Positions 31,815 to 40,625 are shown, numbered from the stretch's first letter. The stretch: DNA of 59,523 nt from Synechococcales cyanobacterium bin31.maxbin.ball.101 (GCA_013298165.1 JAAFJU010000014.1:1-59523), one strand, 5' to 3'. Translations and numbers: made by a program. Notes: generated by a model not told the origin, from the letters alone.

Positions 31815-34202
31815 ATGGACAAGATTCGATCGATCGTCGTAACTGGATTGTTGATGGGACTGGGCGCTCCGACGATCGCATTGCCTGCGGTGGCACAGAG
31901 TTCGATCTCACAGAGTACGATCGCGCAGAAAATGCCGACGATAGAAACGATGCAAGCGATTGAGACAGGATTTGCATTATTTGAAAAGAGGCGTTATGAA
32001 GCAGCGATCGAGGCATTTAATAAAGTTCTGAAAGATAATCCCAATGGTCTTGACCCAAAGCTCGAAGAACTGGTGCAATCGGCTCTTGGCGTATCTTATC
32101 TGTTGTTAGGACAATATCCGAATGCGATCGGTGCCTACGAAAAAAGTCTCGTCTTGACCCGACAACTTAAAGATCAAAAACTCGAAAGCCTAACCCTTGA
32201 GCAGCTTGCAACCGCCCATAGCGCCTCAGGGAACTATGCAAAAGCAATTGAATACGGTGAACAGGGCTTGACGATCGCTCGATCGGCAGGCGATCGAGCG
32301 CGTGAAGTCTCCGTTCTGAATTTTCTAGGTGTGACCTACAACGAAGTTGGGAATGCGAAAAAAGCCCTAGAGTATCTTCAACAATCACTCCCGATTGCCC
32401 AAGCATTGCCCAATCGATCGAAACTGGCCTACCTACTCCTGTTTCGAGGCAGTTCCTATCGGTTGCTGGGAGACTATCCAAAGGCAATCGCCGATCAACA
32501 ACAAGCTCTCGCGATGTTTCGAGAACTCAACGATCGGGGTGGAGAGCAAGGCGCGCTATCAAATTTAGGCAATATCGCCTCTTCCTCCAAGCAATATCAA
32601 GACGCCATCCAGTATCAAGAGCAAAGTTTGAAGCTGGCTCAGGAAATCAGTGATCCTGCAATGCAGCTTGAAGCCAAACAATACGCACTCAACAATCTGT
32701 CCGCCAATCACAACGCCCTAGGCAACTATCAAAAAGCCGTGGAATTCGCCACGCAAGCCTTACCGATCGCGAAGCAACGGAAGGATCTAGACGGTGAAGG
32801 ATTTGCGCTGACCAGTCTGGGCGTTGGGTATCTGCGGACCGGGCGCTTGGCAGAAGCCGAAACGTCTTTACGATCGGCAGCCACCCAATGGGAATCGATG
32901 CGGGTGGGCTTAGACGATATGACCAAAGTGGCATTCAGTAATACCTACATCCGAACCCTTCTGTATGAGGCACTCCAGGAAACCCTGATTCAAAAAAAAC
33001 AACCAGAAGCGGCTCTAGAAGCATCAGAACGCAGTCGCGCTAGAGCCTTTGTTGACCTGCTCGCCTCCCGCCTCCAAAACAAGTCCCAGGCTGAAATTCA
33101 AGCCTTAGCCGCGTTTCCAAATCTGGACAAAATTCGACAAATTGCCAAAGCGCAGAATGCAACGCTGGTAGAGTACTCCTTGGTTGATGACAAAAAGCAA
33201 CTCTACATCTGGGTCATCAAACCCACGGGCGAAATTCAGTTTAAAAGCTCAAAATTAGAAGCAACCATGCCGATGAGGGAATTGATTAAGCAAAGTCGAA
33301 GTGCGATCGTCCGCAGTAAAACTCAACGCTCCGAAAAACTCGCCCCCACCGAACCTCTCGATGATCTCAATCTGGTTCTGCGTTCACTCCATACCTCCCT
33401 CATTGCACCGATCGTCTCCGCCCTGCCCACCGACCCAAACCAGCGCGTCATCTTCCTACCCCAAGGCGATCTTTTCTTAGTTCCCTTCGCAGCCTTACAA
33501 GATGCTCAAGGCAAATACCTGATCGAAAAACACACCCTATCCATTGCCCCATCCATTCACAGCCTCGCCTTAACCCAAGAAACAGCCAAACGAACCTTGC
33601 GTAATGGCAATGTCGTAGTGGTCGGCGATCCCACCATGCCTCAACTGCCGGGGATAGACTTGATCGCGCTTTCCGGGGCGCGAGATGAAGCGATCGCCAT
33701 CGCCCAACTCTTCAAAACCAAACCGCTAATTGGGGATGAGGCGACTAAAGCAACCGTCCTGCAACAGATGAAACAAGCCTCGATCGTCCATTTAGCGACC
33801 CATGGATTGTTGGGAACCTTTAAGGGCGAGATTCCCGGTGCGATCGCCCTGGCCCCCAGTGGATCGGACAATGGATTGCTCACGTCTAGCGAAATTTTTG
33901 ATCTTAAAATCAATCCAAATCTATTGGTTCTCAGTGCCTGTGATACGGGCGGCGGGGAGGTTACGGGAGATGGGGTGATTGGGCTGTCTCGATCGTTCAT
34001 TGCCGCAGGTGCGCCCAGCATCTTGGTATCTCTCTGGGCGGTCAATGATGACTCCACTAGCACTCTGATGCAATCGTTTTATCAAACGCTCAAAACCAAT
34101 CCGAATAAAGCCCAAGCTTTGCGATCGGCCATGTTGAGCACAATGAAACAATACCCCGGTCCTTATTACTGGGCCGCGTTTACGCTCGTGGGTGAAAGCT
34201 GA
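31815..34202 (+). CDS. TPR-CHAT domain protein
   Basis: The 795-residue protein has an N-terminal hydrophobic signal (VVTGLLMGLGAPTIALPAVA), about seven TPR units (residues 45-370: KAIEYGEQGLTIARS and like) and a C-terminal CHAT caspase-like domain (about 500-795) with the catalytic pair His in VHLATHG and Cys in LVLSACDTGGGE. CHAT proteases act in some defence and cell-death systems, but in cyanobacteria many secreted TPR-CHAT proteins have no known role. The signal suggests action outside the cytoplasm. No partner gene is visible. Confidence 0.9.
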   Translation: MDKIRSIVVTGLLMGLGAPTIALPAVAQSSISQSTIAQKMPTIETMQAIETGFALFEKRRYEAAIEAFNKVLKDNPNGLDPKLEELVQSALGVSYLLLGQYPNAIGAYEKSLVLTRQLKDQKLESLTLEQLATAHSASGNYAKAIEYGEQGLTIARSAGDRAREVSVLNFLGVTYNEVGNAKKALEYLQQSLPIAQALPNRSKLAYLLLFRGSSYRLLGDYPKAIADQQQALAMFRELNDRGGEQGALSNLGNIASSSKQYQDAIQYQEQSLKLAQEISDPAMQLEAKQYALNNLSANHNALGNYQKAVEFATQALPIAKQRKDLDGEGFALTSLGVGYLRTGRLAEAETSLRSAATQWESMRVGLDDMTKVAFSNTYIRTLLYEALQETLIQKKQPEAALEASERSRARAFVDLLASRLQNKSQAEIQALAAFPNLDKIRQIAKAQNATLVEYSLVDDKKQLYIWVIKPTGEIQFKSSKLEATMPMRELIKQSRSAIVRSKTQRSEKLAPTEPLDDLNLVLRSLHTSLIAPIVSALPTDPNQRVIFLPQGDLFLVPFAALQDAQGKYLIEKHTLSIAPSIHSLALTQETAKRTLRNGNVVVVGDPTMPQLPGIDLIALSGARDEAIAIAQLFKTKPLIGDEATKATVLQQMKQASIVHLATHGLLGTFKGEIPGAIALAPSGSDNGLLTSSEIFDLKINPNLLVLSACDTGGGEVTGDGVIGLSRSFIAAGAPSILVSLWAVNDDSTSTLMQSFYQTLKTNPNKAQALRSAMLSTMKQYPGPYYWAAFTLVGES

Positions 34203-34219
34203 TTAGGGATAAAGTCCCT

Positions 34220-34262
34220 GACGAACCGCCCCCTAGCCCCCAATTCTGGGGGGACATGAATT
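34220..34262. repeat. Type A palindromic repeat covering the cnaT stop
   Basis: GACGAACCGCCCCCTAGCCC with CCCCCAATTCTGGGGGG. The minus-strand cnaT stop (34233-34235) lies inside it, so the last eight or so codons of cnaT are repeat DNA. It may also terminate both convergent genes. Confidence 0.8.
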
Positions 34263-35288
34263 TCTAACCGATCGCAATTCTTCTAATTTATTCCAAACAT
34301 CACCCTTCTCCAAGATCGATCGCGCTGTCACCAAGGCTTCTTCCAGGGTCGCACTCACCTGCGATCGCCACAGATAAAAGCCACTATTCCAAACCAACGG
34401 TTCTAACAATTCTGAGGGTTCACCTTTGAGGGCTAACAAGGCCGCAGCAGCCCAATCCTCGGTTTCCATGAGGGGCACTTCGCGATCGGCAAACCCATAA
34501 TCTCGGGGCGCAAGACTGAGCCGTTCAAATTCACCATTTTCCGATGCGCCAATAATCGCCGTCCGATCGCGGGCCAAATCACAACTCCCCTCCAACCCCT
34601 TCACCGTCAAAAACGAAGTCGTCCCCCGCAACTCAAACGCCCCTCTAAACATGCCTTCCGTCGGCGGATGCACGTAACCACAGACCACGGTTTGATCCCC
34701 AACATAGGGAGACCACATCAGTTCAAGGGTAGAGAGCGGTGGGCGTTTCCCGATTTGATCGCGGTAGGGCATTAGGGCTTGGGCTAAGGGAAAATGATCG
34801 ACGATGTAAACAAAGCCCAGACCCACGGTTTCTAAAATTTCGCGGACTTGCATCAAGCTCAATCCCGGCCAACGAACGCCCAGACTGTCCCACAGTTCAA
34901 TCAACGGCAATCCCTCTTTCGTCGGGACCCGATCGCCCCCATGCTGCAAGACAGGAATGCCCGCACTGGCCATCACCAACGCCGTCAAGGGACCCAAGGG
35001 AGCCGTGCGCGATCGGCCATCGTAGGGATGACAAAAGACCCAGACTCGTTTTGAAATCGCGGGGATCTGCGGTCCGAGGGCATCGTAGGCATCGGCCATT
35101 CCTGCGAGTTCTTCCCCGGTGGGTCGCTTGATTCGGTGGGAGATTAAAAACGCGCCGATTTGAGCGGGGGTTGCTTCTTGGTGCAACATCAGGCGCATGG
35201 CGGACTCGGCTTCCGATCGCGGTAAATCTTGACTGGTGTGGGGTCCACTGCCCACTTTACGCAGAAGAGCGCGGAATTCGTGACTCAT
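34233..35288 (-). CDS. cnaT: CnaT-like anthranilate phosphoribosyltransferase-family protein
   Basis: The 351-residue protein has the glycosyltransferase fold of TrpD (MLHQEATPAQIGAFLISHRIKRPTGEELAGMADAYDALG, read in two parts; LQHGGDRVPTKEG in place of the GN..SS TrpD site) but belongs to the TrpD2-like branch. In Anabaena, cnaT next to ntcB encodes such a protein and is needed for nir operon expression. Its place here (22 bases after ntcB, same strand) supports that name. Its biochemical activity is unknown. The C-terminus (NSCPPRIGG) is encoded by an inserted palindromic repeat. Confidence 0.85.
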   Translation of the reverse strand: MSHEFRALLRKVGSGPHTSQDLPRSEAESAMRLMLHQEATPAQIGAFLISHRIKRPTGEELAGMADAYDALGPQIPAISKRVWVFCHPYDGRSRTAPLGPLTALVMASAGIPVLQHGGDRVPTKEGLPLIELWDSLGVRWPGLSLMQVREILETVGLGFVYIVDHFPLAQALMPYRDQIGKRPPLSTLELMWSPYVGDQTVVCGYVHPPTEGMFRGAFELRGTTSFLTVKGLEGSCDLARDRTAIIGASENGEFERLSLAPRDYGFADREVPLMETEDWAAAALLALKGEPSELLEPLVWNSGFYLWRSQVSATLEEALVTARSILEKGDVWNKLEELRSVRNSCPPRIGG

Positions 35289-35310
35289 GAGGCTGACTAA
35301 AAAAGAGCCT

Positions 35311-36240
35311 CTAGTTTAGTACAAGTTTGTCAGAAAACTGTAAGGGATTTAACTGCATTTGCTGCTGAACCAGTTCGCGGAAGCGTTTAATCGGAGGGAT
35401 TTGGAGCCGATCGCTGGTGGTGACGAGGACGACATCGCGGTTGATCACGGGGTCATTCGTCGGGCGCATGACGAGCATGGGATCCAGGTGGAGGTCGGCG
35501 ATCGCCCCTTGAGGCAGCAGGGCAACCAGTTCTCCTTGGCGGACAACGCCGCGAAAGGCATCCAGGGTATTGAGTTCGAGGGCGGCGTTGAGTTGAACCC
35601 CTTGACGTTGGAACTGTTCTTGCACCAAGCGCTGCATTCCGTAGCCATCTTTAAAGACGACTTGGGGATAGTGGACGAGGCGTTCCCAGGGGACGGTTTC
35701 ACTTTTTGCGAGGGGATGGTCGGCGGACATGAGGACTTGGACGGGTTCGGTGTAGAGATGATCGACCACCATGTCAGCGCTGGCGGTGAGGAAGCGGTTG
35801 TTCATGACGATCACTAAATCCACTAGGCCGTCTTTGAGGACTTTCAACGCCCGATCGCTGCCCAAGGAGGTGACGCGCAGTTGGACCTGGGGATATTCGG
35901 CGCAGAAGCGTTGGAGGACGGGGGGAAGCTGGTAGGCGCAGACGGAATGAATGGCGGCGATGCAGAGTTCGGGCTGTTTGCCTTCGATCAGGTCTTGTAG
36001 TTCGAGGGTGGCGCTGTTCCATTCCTGGTAGATTTTGCGCGCCCTGGGAAGAAAGCATTCCCCGGCAACGGTGAGTTTGACGTGGCTGGTGCGATGGAGG
36101 AGCGGAACGCCTAGGACCGTTTCGAGGGTTTGGACTTGGCGGCTGATGGTGGATTGGGTGACGTTGCAGCGTTTGGCCGCTTGTTGGAAGCTTCCGGTTT
36201 CGGCGACGGTGAGAAACGCTTGAATCTGTTCGAGACGCAT
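35311..36240 (-). CDS. ntcB: LysR-type nitrate assimilation regulator NtcB
   Basis: The 309-residue LysR protein has an N-terminal winged helix (MRLEQIQAFLTVAETGSFQ, QSTISRQVQTLE) and an effector-binding domain. NtcB activates nirA-region promoters together with NtcA in response to nitrite. The name rests on gene order: in Anabaena and Synechococcus ntcB lies beside nir genes, and here it is followed by cnaT. Candidate target dyads are at 38437-38454 and 44960-44975. Confidence 0.87.
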   Translation of the reverse strand: MRLEQIQAFLTVAETGSFQQAAKRCNVTQSTISRQVQTLETVLGVPLLHRTSHVKLTVAGECFLPRARKIYQEWNSATLELQDLIEGKQPELCIAAIHSVCAYQLPPVLQRFCAEYPQVQLRVTSLGSDRALKVLKDGLVDLVIVMNNRFLTASADMVVDHLYTEPVQVLMSADHPLAKSETVPWERLVHYPQVVFKDGYGMQRLVQEQFQRQGVQLNAALELNTLDAFRGVVRQGELVALLPQGAIADLHLDPMLVMRPTNDPVINRDVVLVTTSDRLQIPPIKRFRELVQQQMQLNPLQFSDKLVLN

Positions 36241-36297
36241 GAAAGAATTCCTTAAAACAACTTGTTCAGATCCGATTCAAATCCAGTTCAAATCCGG

Positions 36298-36333
36298 CTC
36301 CCCCAGAATTGGGGGCTAGGGGGCGGTTCGCCA
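36298..36333. repeat. Type A palindromic repeat, half copy
   Basis: GCTCCCCCAGAATTGGGGGC then TAGGGGGCGGTTCGCC. It lies between the HEAT-repeat gene and ntcB, 15 bases after the former's stop, so it may attenuate transcription into ntcB. Confidence 0.8.
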
Positions 36334-36347
36334 GTGGGTCTGCCCCC

Positions 36348-37694
36348 TCATCGCCATTCCTCGATCGCAAACTCCAACCCCGATCGCCAAGCCTCCGACA
36401 TCTCTGGATGGGATGCCGCTTGCAATTGCTGCAAGATTTTGGTGCGAACGATCGGATGCTCTAAGGTGCGATCGATTTGCTGGAGGGCTTGAAGGCTGTG
36501 CAGGCGCAGGGAGGTGTCCGGCGTGATGAATTGGGCAATCAGGCAATCGATCGCGGCGGGCTGTTCTAAATGACCGAGGGCCGTGACCGCAAGTTTGCGA
36601 TCGGCAACGGTCAGACTGGTTTGCAGCAGGTCGATTAAATACCGCACACAGATCGGTTTTAAATGGACCTCACGCACTCGACCTAAGCTGCGGAGGAGTT
36701 CATGACGAACGGCATTGGATTGCTGGGCACGATCGAACAGTCCCGAGAGTGCCACCGGGCTACCCAGGCGCAGAAGCGATCGGACCAATTCAATTTCCAA
36801 TTCATCCGGCAGCGGTGAACTGTTTAAGGTTTTGAGTAAGGGAAGTGCTGCGCCATAGCCCAGTCGTCCCAGACTGGCAGTGGTTTTGATACAAACCGCG
36901 ACATTCAGATCCAGCAATAGCGGACTGAGTAAGTCAAGCCGCTGCTCGATCGTTAAACTTTGACAAAACCCGATCGCTTCCACCGCAGACTTACGAACAC
37001 TAGAATGAATAGATTTGAGTAAAGGAATCAGTACATCTGCGATTCGTTCGTCTTGTAAACTCATCAACGCTTCGATCGCCGTACAGCAAACTTCAGGATC
37101 CTCATCCGTCGCCAAGACTAATAGCAGTTCAACAGTGTCGATCGTCCGCACATTGGCCAAAATCCTCGCAGCCCACAGTTTGGATTGCTCCCCCAGAATT
37201 GGGGGCTGGGGGGCCGTTTGGTCACTGGGTAGACAAATCGGCTTCAATAACGCCAAAACCCGATCGCCGTACTGCGTCAACACCGTCGCCGCCATGGATT
37301 GCAGTTCTGGATGGCCGGACTGCAAAACGCCAAAGAGCGCTTGCATCACCTGATCGTTATCCCAAGCGCCCAACGCCCGGACGACAAACCACTGCAACTC
37401 TTCGCAGGTTCCTTCAAGCAAATCTAAAAGAGGTTCGATCGCGATCGTCCCCAGTTTTGGCAAGATTTTAGAGACATCCCAGCGCACCTGAAAATCGCCC
37501 CATTCCAATGCTTGTAATAAAGCATTCAAAATCTGTGATTCTGGCAAGGTTTGTGAAAAAATTCCCTGTTCCGCCAACTGACAGACTTGCACCCAATTCG
37601 ATTGGACGATCGCCGTTTCTAAATCGGTTGTCAAGAGAGTTGTTTGATCAGTTGTCAAATCTGTTGTTTTTATAGCTGTTTGAGAATGTTCCAT
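36348..37694 (-). CDS. HEAT-repeat protein of the nitrate cluster (NirB position)
   Basis: The 448-residue protein is made of HEAT/PBS-lyase-like repeats (LLDLLEGTCEELQWFVVRALG, read in part; AVEAIGFCQS; LAVTALGHLEQPAAIDCLI). Such proteins act as chaperones or cofactor-loading scaffolds. It lies upstream of ntcB, where Synechococcus and Anabaena carry nirB, a gene reported to aid nitrite reductase activity; equating the two is an inference. Residues around TAPQPPILGEQ are encoded by an in-frame type A palindromic repeat (37187-37220). The Thr-rich head (TTDLTTDQTTLLTTDL) is low-complexity. Confidence 0.8.
   Translation of the reverse strand: MEHSQTAIKTTDLTTDQTTLLTTDLETAIVQSNWVQVCQLAEQGIFSQTLPESQILNALLQALEWGDFQVRWDVSKILPKLGTIAIEPLLDLLEGTCEELQWFVVRALGAWDNDQVMQALFGVLQSGHPELQSMAATVLTQYGDRVLALLKPICLPSDQTAPQPPILGEQSKLWAARILANVRTIDTVELLLVLATDEDPEVCCTAIEALMSLQDERIADVLIPLLKSIHSSVRKSAVEAIGFCQSLTIEQRLDLLSPLLLDLNVAVCIKTTASLGRLGYGAALPLLKTLNSSPLPDELEIELVRSLLRLGSPVALSGLFDRAQQSNAVRHELLRSLGRVREVHLKPICVRYLIDLLQTSLTVADRKLAVTALGHLEQPAAIDCLIAQFITPDTSLRLHSLQALQQIDRTLEHPIVRTKILQQLQAASHPEMSEAWRSGLEFAIEEWR
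37187..37220. repeat. Type A palindromic repeat inside HEAT-protein gene
   Basis: GCTCCCCCAGAATTGGGGGC then TGGGGGGCCGTTTGG lies in frame in the coding region and is translated as about QTAPQPPILGE between two HEAT repeats. It is the only copy wholly inside a gene. Confidence 0.8.
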
Positions 37695-37725
37695 TGCAGT
37701 GACCTGTCGTTGGTGTATCAGTGCC

Positions 37726-37847
37726 CGATCCCCCTAACCCCCTTGGAAAGGGGGGACCGGAGAGGACGGGAAGAAAAAGAAGCGGAAAAATAGAGAACCA
37801 GAACTCTTCTCATAGTCCCCCTTCCCAAGGGGGATTTAGGGGGATCG
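37726..37847. repeat. Type B palindromic repeat, full inverted pair
   Basis: CGATCCCCCTAACCCCCTTG at one end and CAAGGGGGATTTAGGGGGAT at the other, each with its own inner palindrome, around about 60 bases that include CCAGAACTC. It lies between the Rieske gene and the HEAT-protein gene. Related full copies: 47466-47557 and, in type A form, 46509-46592. Confidence 0.85.
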
Positions 37848-37850
37848 TAT

Positions 37851-38381
37851 CTATTGAAACCGATCGGCCACCCAAATCTCTTCTCCTCGAATTTCGATCG
37901 GATAGGCTTTTAAATTCGCTTTGGCGGGACCCTGCAAATACTTGCCCGTAATATCAAACCGCGATTGATGACAAGGACAAACAAAGGATTCCTGAAACTT
38001 GTCCCAATTCACGAGACATTTTTGATGGGGACAGGTGGGACTGAGGGCCGCGATCGGACCTGGCTCCTGACTGCCTTTTTTTTTCGGGCCGCGCACCACG
38101 AGCAGCGGTTCACTGGAAAAATGCTCATCAAAAATCTTGCCTTCTTCTAGCAGCAGCTTTACACTACCCACATTCCGAAAGCCCGACTGTGTGGGTTTAC
38201 CACAGCCCGCCACCGTCCCCAGCCCCGCCACCACCAACCACCCCATCCCAAACCGTCGCAAAAAATGCCGCCGTTGGTACCGCTCCCCTAACAGTGTTAA
38301 ATTACGAGTCGTTAAATTGTGAGTTTTAAGTCCTAGAGCCTGAGCACGATTAGAGGGATGATTCATAGGAAAGGTTTGCAA
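37851..38381 (-). CDS. Tat-exported Rieske [2Fe-2S] protein, likely lipoprotein
   Basis: The 176-residue protein has a twin-arginine signal (RRHFLRRFGMGW) ending in a lipobox-like VAGC, then a Rieske domain with CPHQKC and CPCHQSRFD (both Cys-His pairs and both disulfide Cys). Cytochrome b6f Rieske proteins are similar but anchored by a TM helix, so this is a PetC-like relative. It lies divergent from nirA and upstream of the HEAT-protein gene, hinting at an electron-transfer role linked to nitrate use; this is inference. Met6 is an alternative start. Confidence 0.85.
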   Translation of the reverse strand: MQTFPMNHPSNRAQALGLKTHNLTTRNLTLLGERYQRRHFLRRFGMGWLVVAGLGTVAGCGKPTQSGFRNVGSVKLLLEEGKIFDEHFSSEPLLVVRGPKKKGSQEPGPIAALSPTCPHQKCLVNWDKFQESFVCPCHQSRFDITGKYLQGPAKANLKAYPIEIRGEEIWVADRFQ

Positions 38382-38436
38382 AGGTAAGATTACAAATTCA
38401 TCGTGGAGCGTTCATTGTGGAGCAGCTAGGCAGGTG

Positions 38437-38454
38437 GTTTGATATCACTCAAAC
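38437..38454. promoter_or_regulatory. GTTTGA-N6-TCAAAC dyad upstream of nirA (candidate NtcB site)
   Basis: An inverted repeat 87 bases before the nirA NtcA box. The same half-sites, with a 2-base spacer, lie 68 bases before the nrtA NtcA box (44960-44975). LysR proteins bind such dyads upstream of the activator site. Confidence 0.45.
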
Positions 38455-38541
38455 AGTAAAGAAATTATGGACGCTGCAAAACCACCTTAATACGATTTGC
38501 GCATAACGGGTATCCCTCTTTCGCATAAAACCCTTGATTCT

Positions 38542-38583
38542 GTAACCTGTGATACGAATTTGGAGGTTAAACTCTCTTACCGT
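38542..38583 (+). promoter_or_regulatory. NtcA-activated promoter of nirA
   Basis: GTAACCTGTGATAC (38542-38555) is a perfect GTA-N8-TAC NtcA box. After exactly 22 bases follows TACCGT (38578-38583), a TAN3T -10 element. This is the textbook layout of a class II NtcA promoter. nirA starts 57 bases after the -10. Confidence 0.88.
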
Positions 38584-38640
38584 TATGCTTGCTTGCAATT
38601 TTCATGACAATATTCTCCCCATTCCCTATTTTTTAACCCC

Positions 38641-40575
38641 ATGACTCCAGTACCCGAAAAGGCTCTTGCTGCAAAACCCGTTGAGAAACCTGTTGAGAAA
38701 TCTGCCGAGAAATCCGCTGGGAAACCTGCTGAAAAACTCAATAAGTTTGAGAAATTTAAGCTTGAAAAAGATGGTCTTGCGGTTCGATCGGAGCTGGAGC
38801 ATTTTGCTGAAATTGGTTGGGAAGCGATGGATGAGACCGATCGGATTCATCGGTTGAAATGGCTGGGAATTTTCTTTCGTCCCGTGACACCGGGGAAATT
38901 CATGATGCGCCTGCGCTTCCCCAGCGGCATTATGACCAGCGCCCAGTCCCGCGTCCTCGGCGAGATTCTTCAACGCTACGGCGACGATGGCTGTGCCGAC
39001 ATAACAACCCGCCAAAACATTCAACTGCGAGGCATTCGCATTGAAGATGTGCCCGAAATTTTTGCTCAGATGGACAACGTGGGTCTAACGAGCGTGCAGT
39101 CCGGCATGGATAATGTGCGAAACATCACCGCTTCGCCCGTTTCTGGCATCGACGCCGCAGAATTGATCGATACGCGGGAATTGGCGCAGCAGGTTCAAGA
39201 CCTGATTACCAGCAATGGTCAAGGCAATCCTCGATTTAGCAATTTGCCCCGTAAATTCAATATTGCGATCGGCGGCTGTCCCGACAATTCCATTCACGCT
39301 GAAATCAACGACATTGCATTCGTTCCCGCCTTTCAGAACGACGTGATTGGATTTAACGTCGTCGTCGGTGGATTCTTTTCAGCCAGTCGCGTCGAAGCGG
39401 CCATTCCGATGAATGTCTGGGTTGCTCCAGAAGATGTCGTTGATTTGTGTGCGGCCATTCTAGATGTGTACCGCGACAATGGACCGCGAGCAAATCGCCA
39501 AAAATCACGCCTGATGTGGTTGATTGATGAATGGGGCGTTGAGAAATTCCGCGCTGAAGTTGAAACGCAACTGGGCCGATCGCTTTCCCCTGCTGCTGCT
39601 AAAGATGAAATCAATTGGGACAAGCGCGATCATTTAGGGTTTTATCCGCAAAAGCAAACAGGTTTGAACTATGCCGGATTGCACATTCCAGCGGGTCGCA
39701 TGGTCGCCGATGACTTCTTTGAATTAGCCCGTCTGGCGGAGGTCTACGGCGATGGTGAAATGCGTCTGACCGTTGAACAGAATGTCATTATTCCCAACAT
39801 TCCCGACTCGCGATTAGAACCTTTGCAGTCCGAGGCATTGCTGCAACGCTTTAGTGCAACGCCAGGGCCGATCGTCCGAGGCATGGTCTCCTGCACAGGC
39901 GCACAATTCTGCAACTTCGCCATGATTGAAACAAAAAATCAGGCGATCGAAATGGCTGCTGCACTCGATGCGGAATTGGATGTCCCGAATGCCGTCAGAA
40001 TGCATTGGACAGGCTGCCCGAACTCCTGTGGTCAACCGCAAGTCGCGGACTTTGGATTCATGGGAACCAAAGCCAGAGTCGATGGCAAAACGGTTCCGGG
40101 CGTGGATCTATTCATGGGCGGAAAAGTGGGCAAAGATGCGCACTTGGGCGAAAAAGTCATGAAGAGCATTCCGCTCACGGAGTTAAAACCGTTTTTGCGG
40201 AATACCCTGATTGAGAAATTCGGAGCCACACTCAAACCCGGCGTCGCGCCCACGGATTCCACGACTTTAGTATTACCGGATGTGACGGCTACCGCACCGC
40301 AGGAGGTCAAATCTGCCGTCGTGGTATTTAATAAATCCGGCAAAGAGATTGCTTGTGACAATGGAAAATCCATTCTTCACATTGCAACAGCAGCAGGCGT
40401 TGCGATCGAAACCGATTGCCAATCGGGAACCTGTGGCACCTGCAAACAACGACTCGTCGAAGGCACTGTGGAATACCCCAACAATGCCCCGGCGGCGTTA
40501 ACCGATGCCGAGCAAGCTCAATACGTCCTCACCTGTAGCGCTCACCCCGTGGGCCGCGTGGTGCTGGACTTGTAA
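38641..40575 (+). CDS. nirA: Ferredoxin-nitrite reductase with fused C-terminal ferredoxin
   Basis: NirA reduces nitrite to ammonium with siroheme and a [4Fe-4S] cluster. Here the cluster Cys are in SCTGAQFCNFA and HWTGCPNSCGQ. The 644-residue protein exceeds the usual 510 or so because of a plant-type [2Fe-2S] ferredoxin domain at about 560-644 (CQSGTCGTCKQRL, VLTCSAHP), plus a Lys/Glu/Pro repeat head (EKPVEKSAEKSAGKPAEK) before the normal start LNKFEKFK. The fused domain may deliver electrons directly. Such fusions occur in some cyanobacteria. First gene of a nirA-nrtP-narB unit. Confidence 0.95.
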   Translation: MTPVPEKALAAKPVEKPVEKSAEKSAGKPAEKLNKFEKFKLEKDGLAVRSELEHFAEIGWEAMDETDRIHRLKWLGIFFRPVTPGKFMMRLRFPSGIMTSAQSRVLGEILQRYGDDGCADITTRQNIQLRGIRIEDVPEIFAQMDNVGLTSVQSGMDNVRNITASPVSGIDAAELIDTRELAQQVQDLITSNGQGNPRFSNLPRKFNIAIGGCPDNSIHAEINDIAFVPAFQNDVIGFNVVVGGFFSASRVEAAIPMNVWVAPEDVVDLCAAILDVYRDNGPRANRQKSRLMWLIDEWGVEKFRAEVETQLGRSLSPAAAKDEINWDKRDHLGFYPQKQTGLNYAGLHIPAGRMVADDFFELARLAEVYGDGEMRLTVEQNVIIPNIPDSRLEPLQSEALLQRFSATPGPIVRGMVSCTGAQFCNFAMIETKNQAIEMAAALDAELDVPNAVRMHWTGCPNSCGQPQVADFGFMGTKARVDGKTVPGVDLFMGGKVGKDAHLGEKVMKSIPLTELKPFLRNTLIEKFGATLKPGVAPTDSTTLVLPDVTATAPQEVKSAVVVFNKSGKEIACDNGKSILHIATAAGVAIETDCQSGTCGTCKQRLVEGTVEYPNNAPAALTDAEQAQYVLTCSAHPVGRVVLDL

Positions 40576-40625
40576 CTTCTTGACGATTTTGGTGATTTTG
40601 TTCCCTCTTGGAGACTCGACTTGAC

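Noticed and set aside
31815-34202. CHAT gene as part of a defence island with the TA modules
   Set aside because: The TA modules lie 18-30 kb away, the neighbours are housekeeping genes, and the protein has an export signal.
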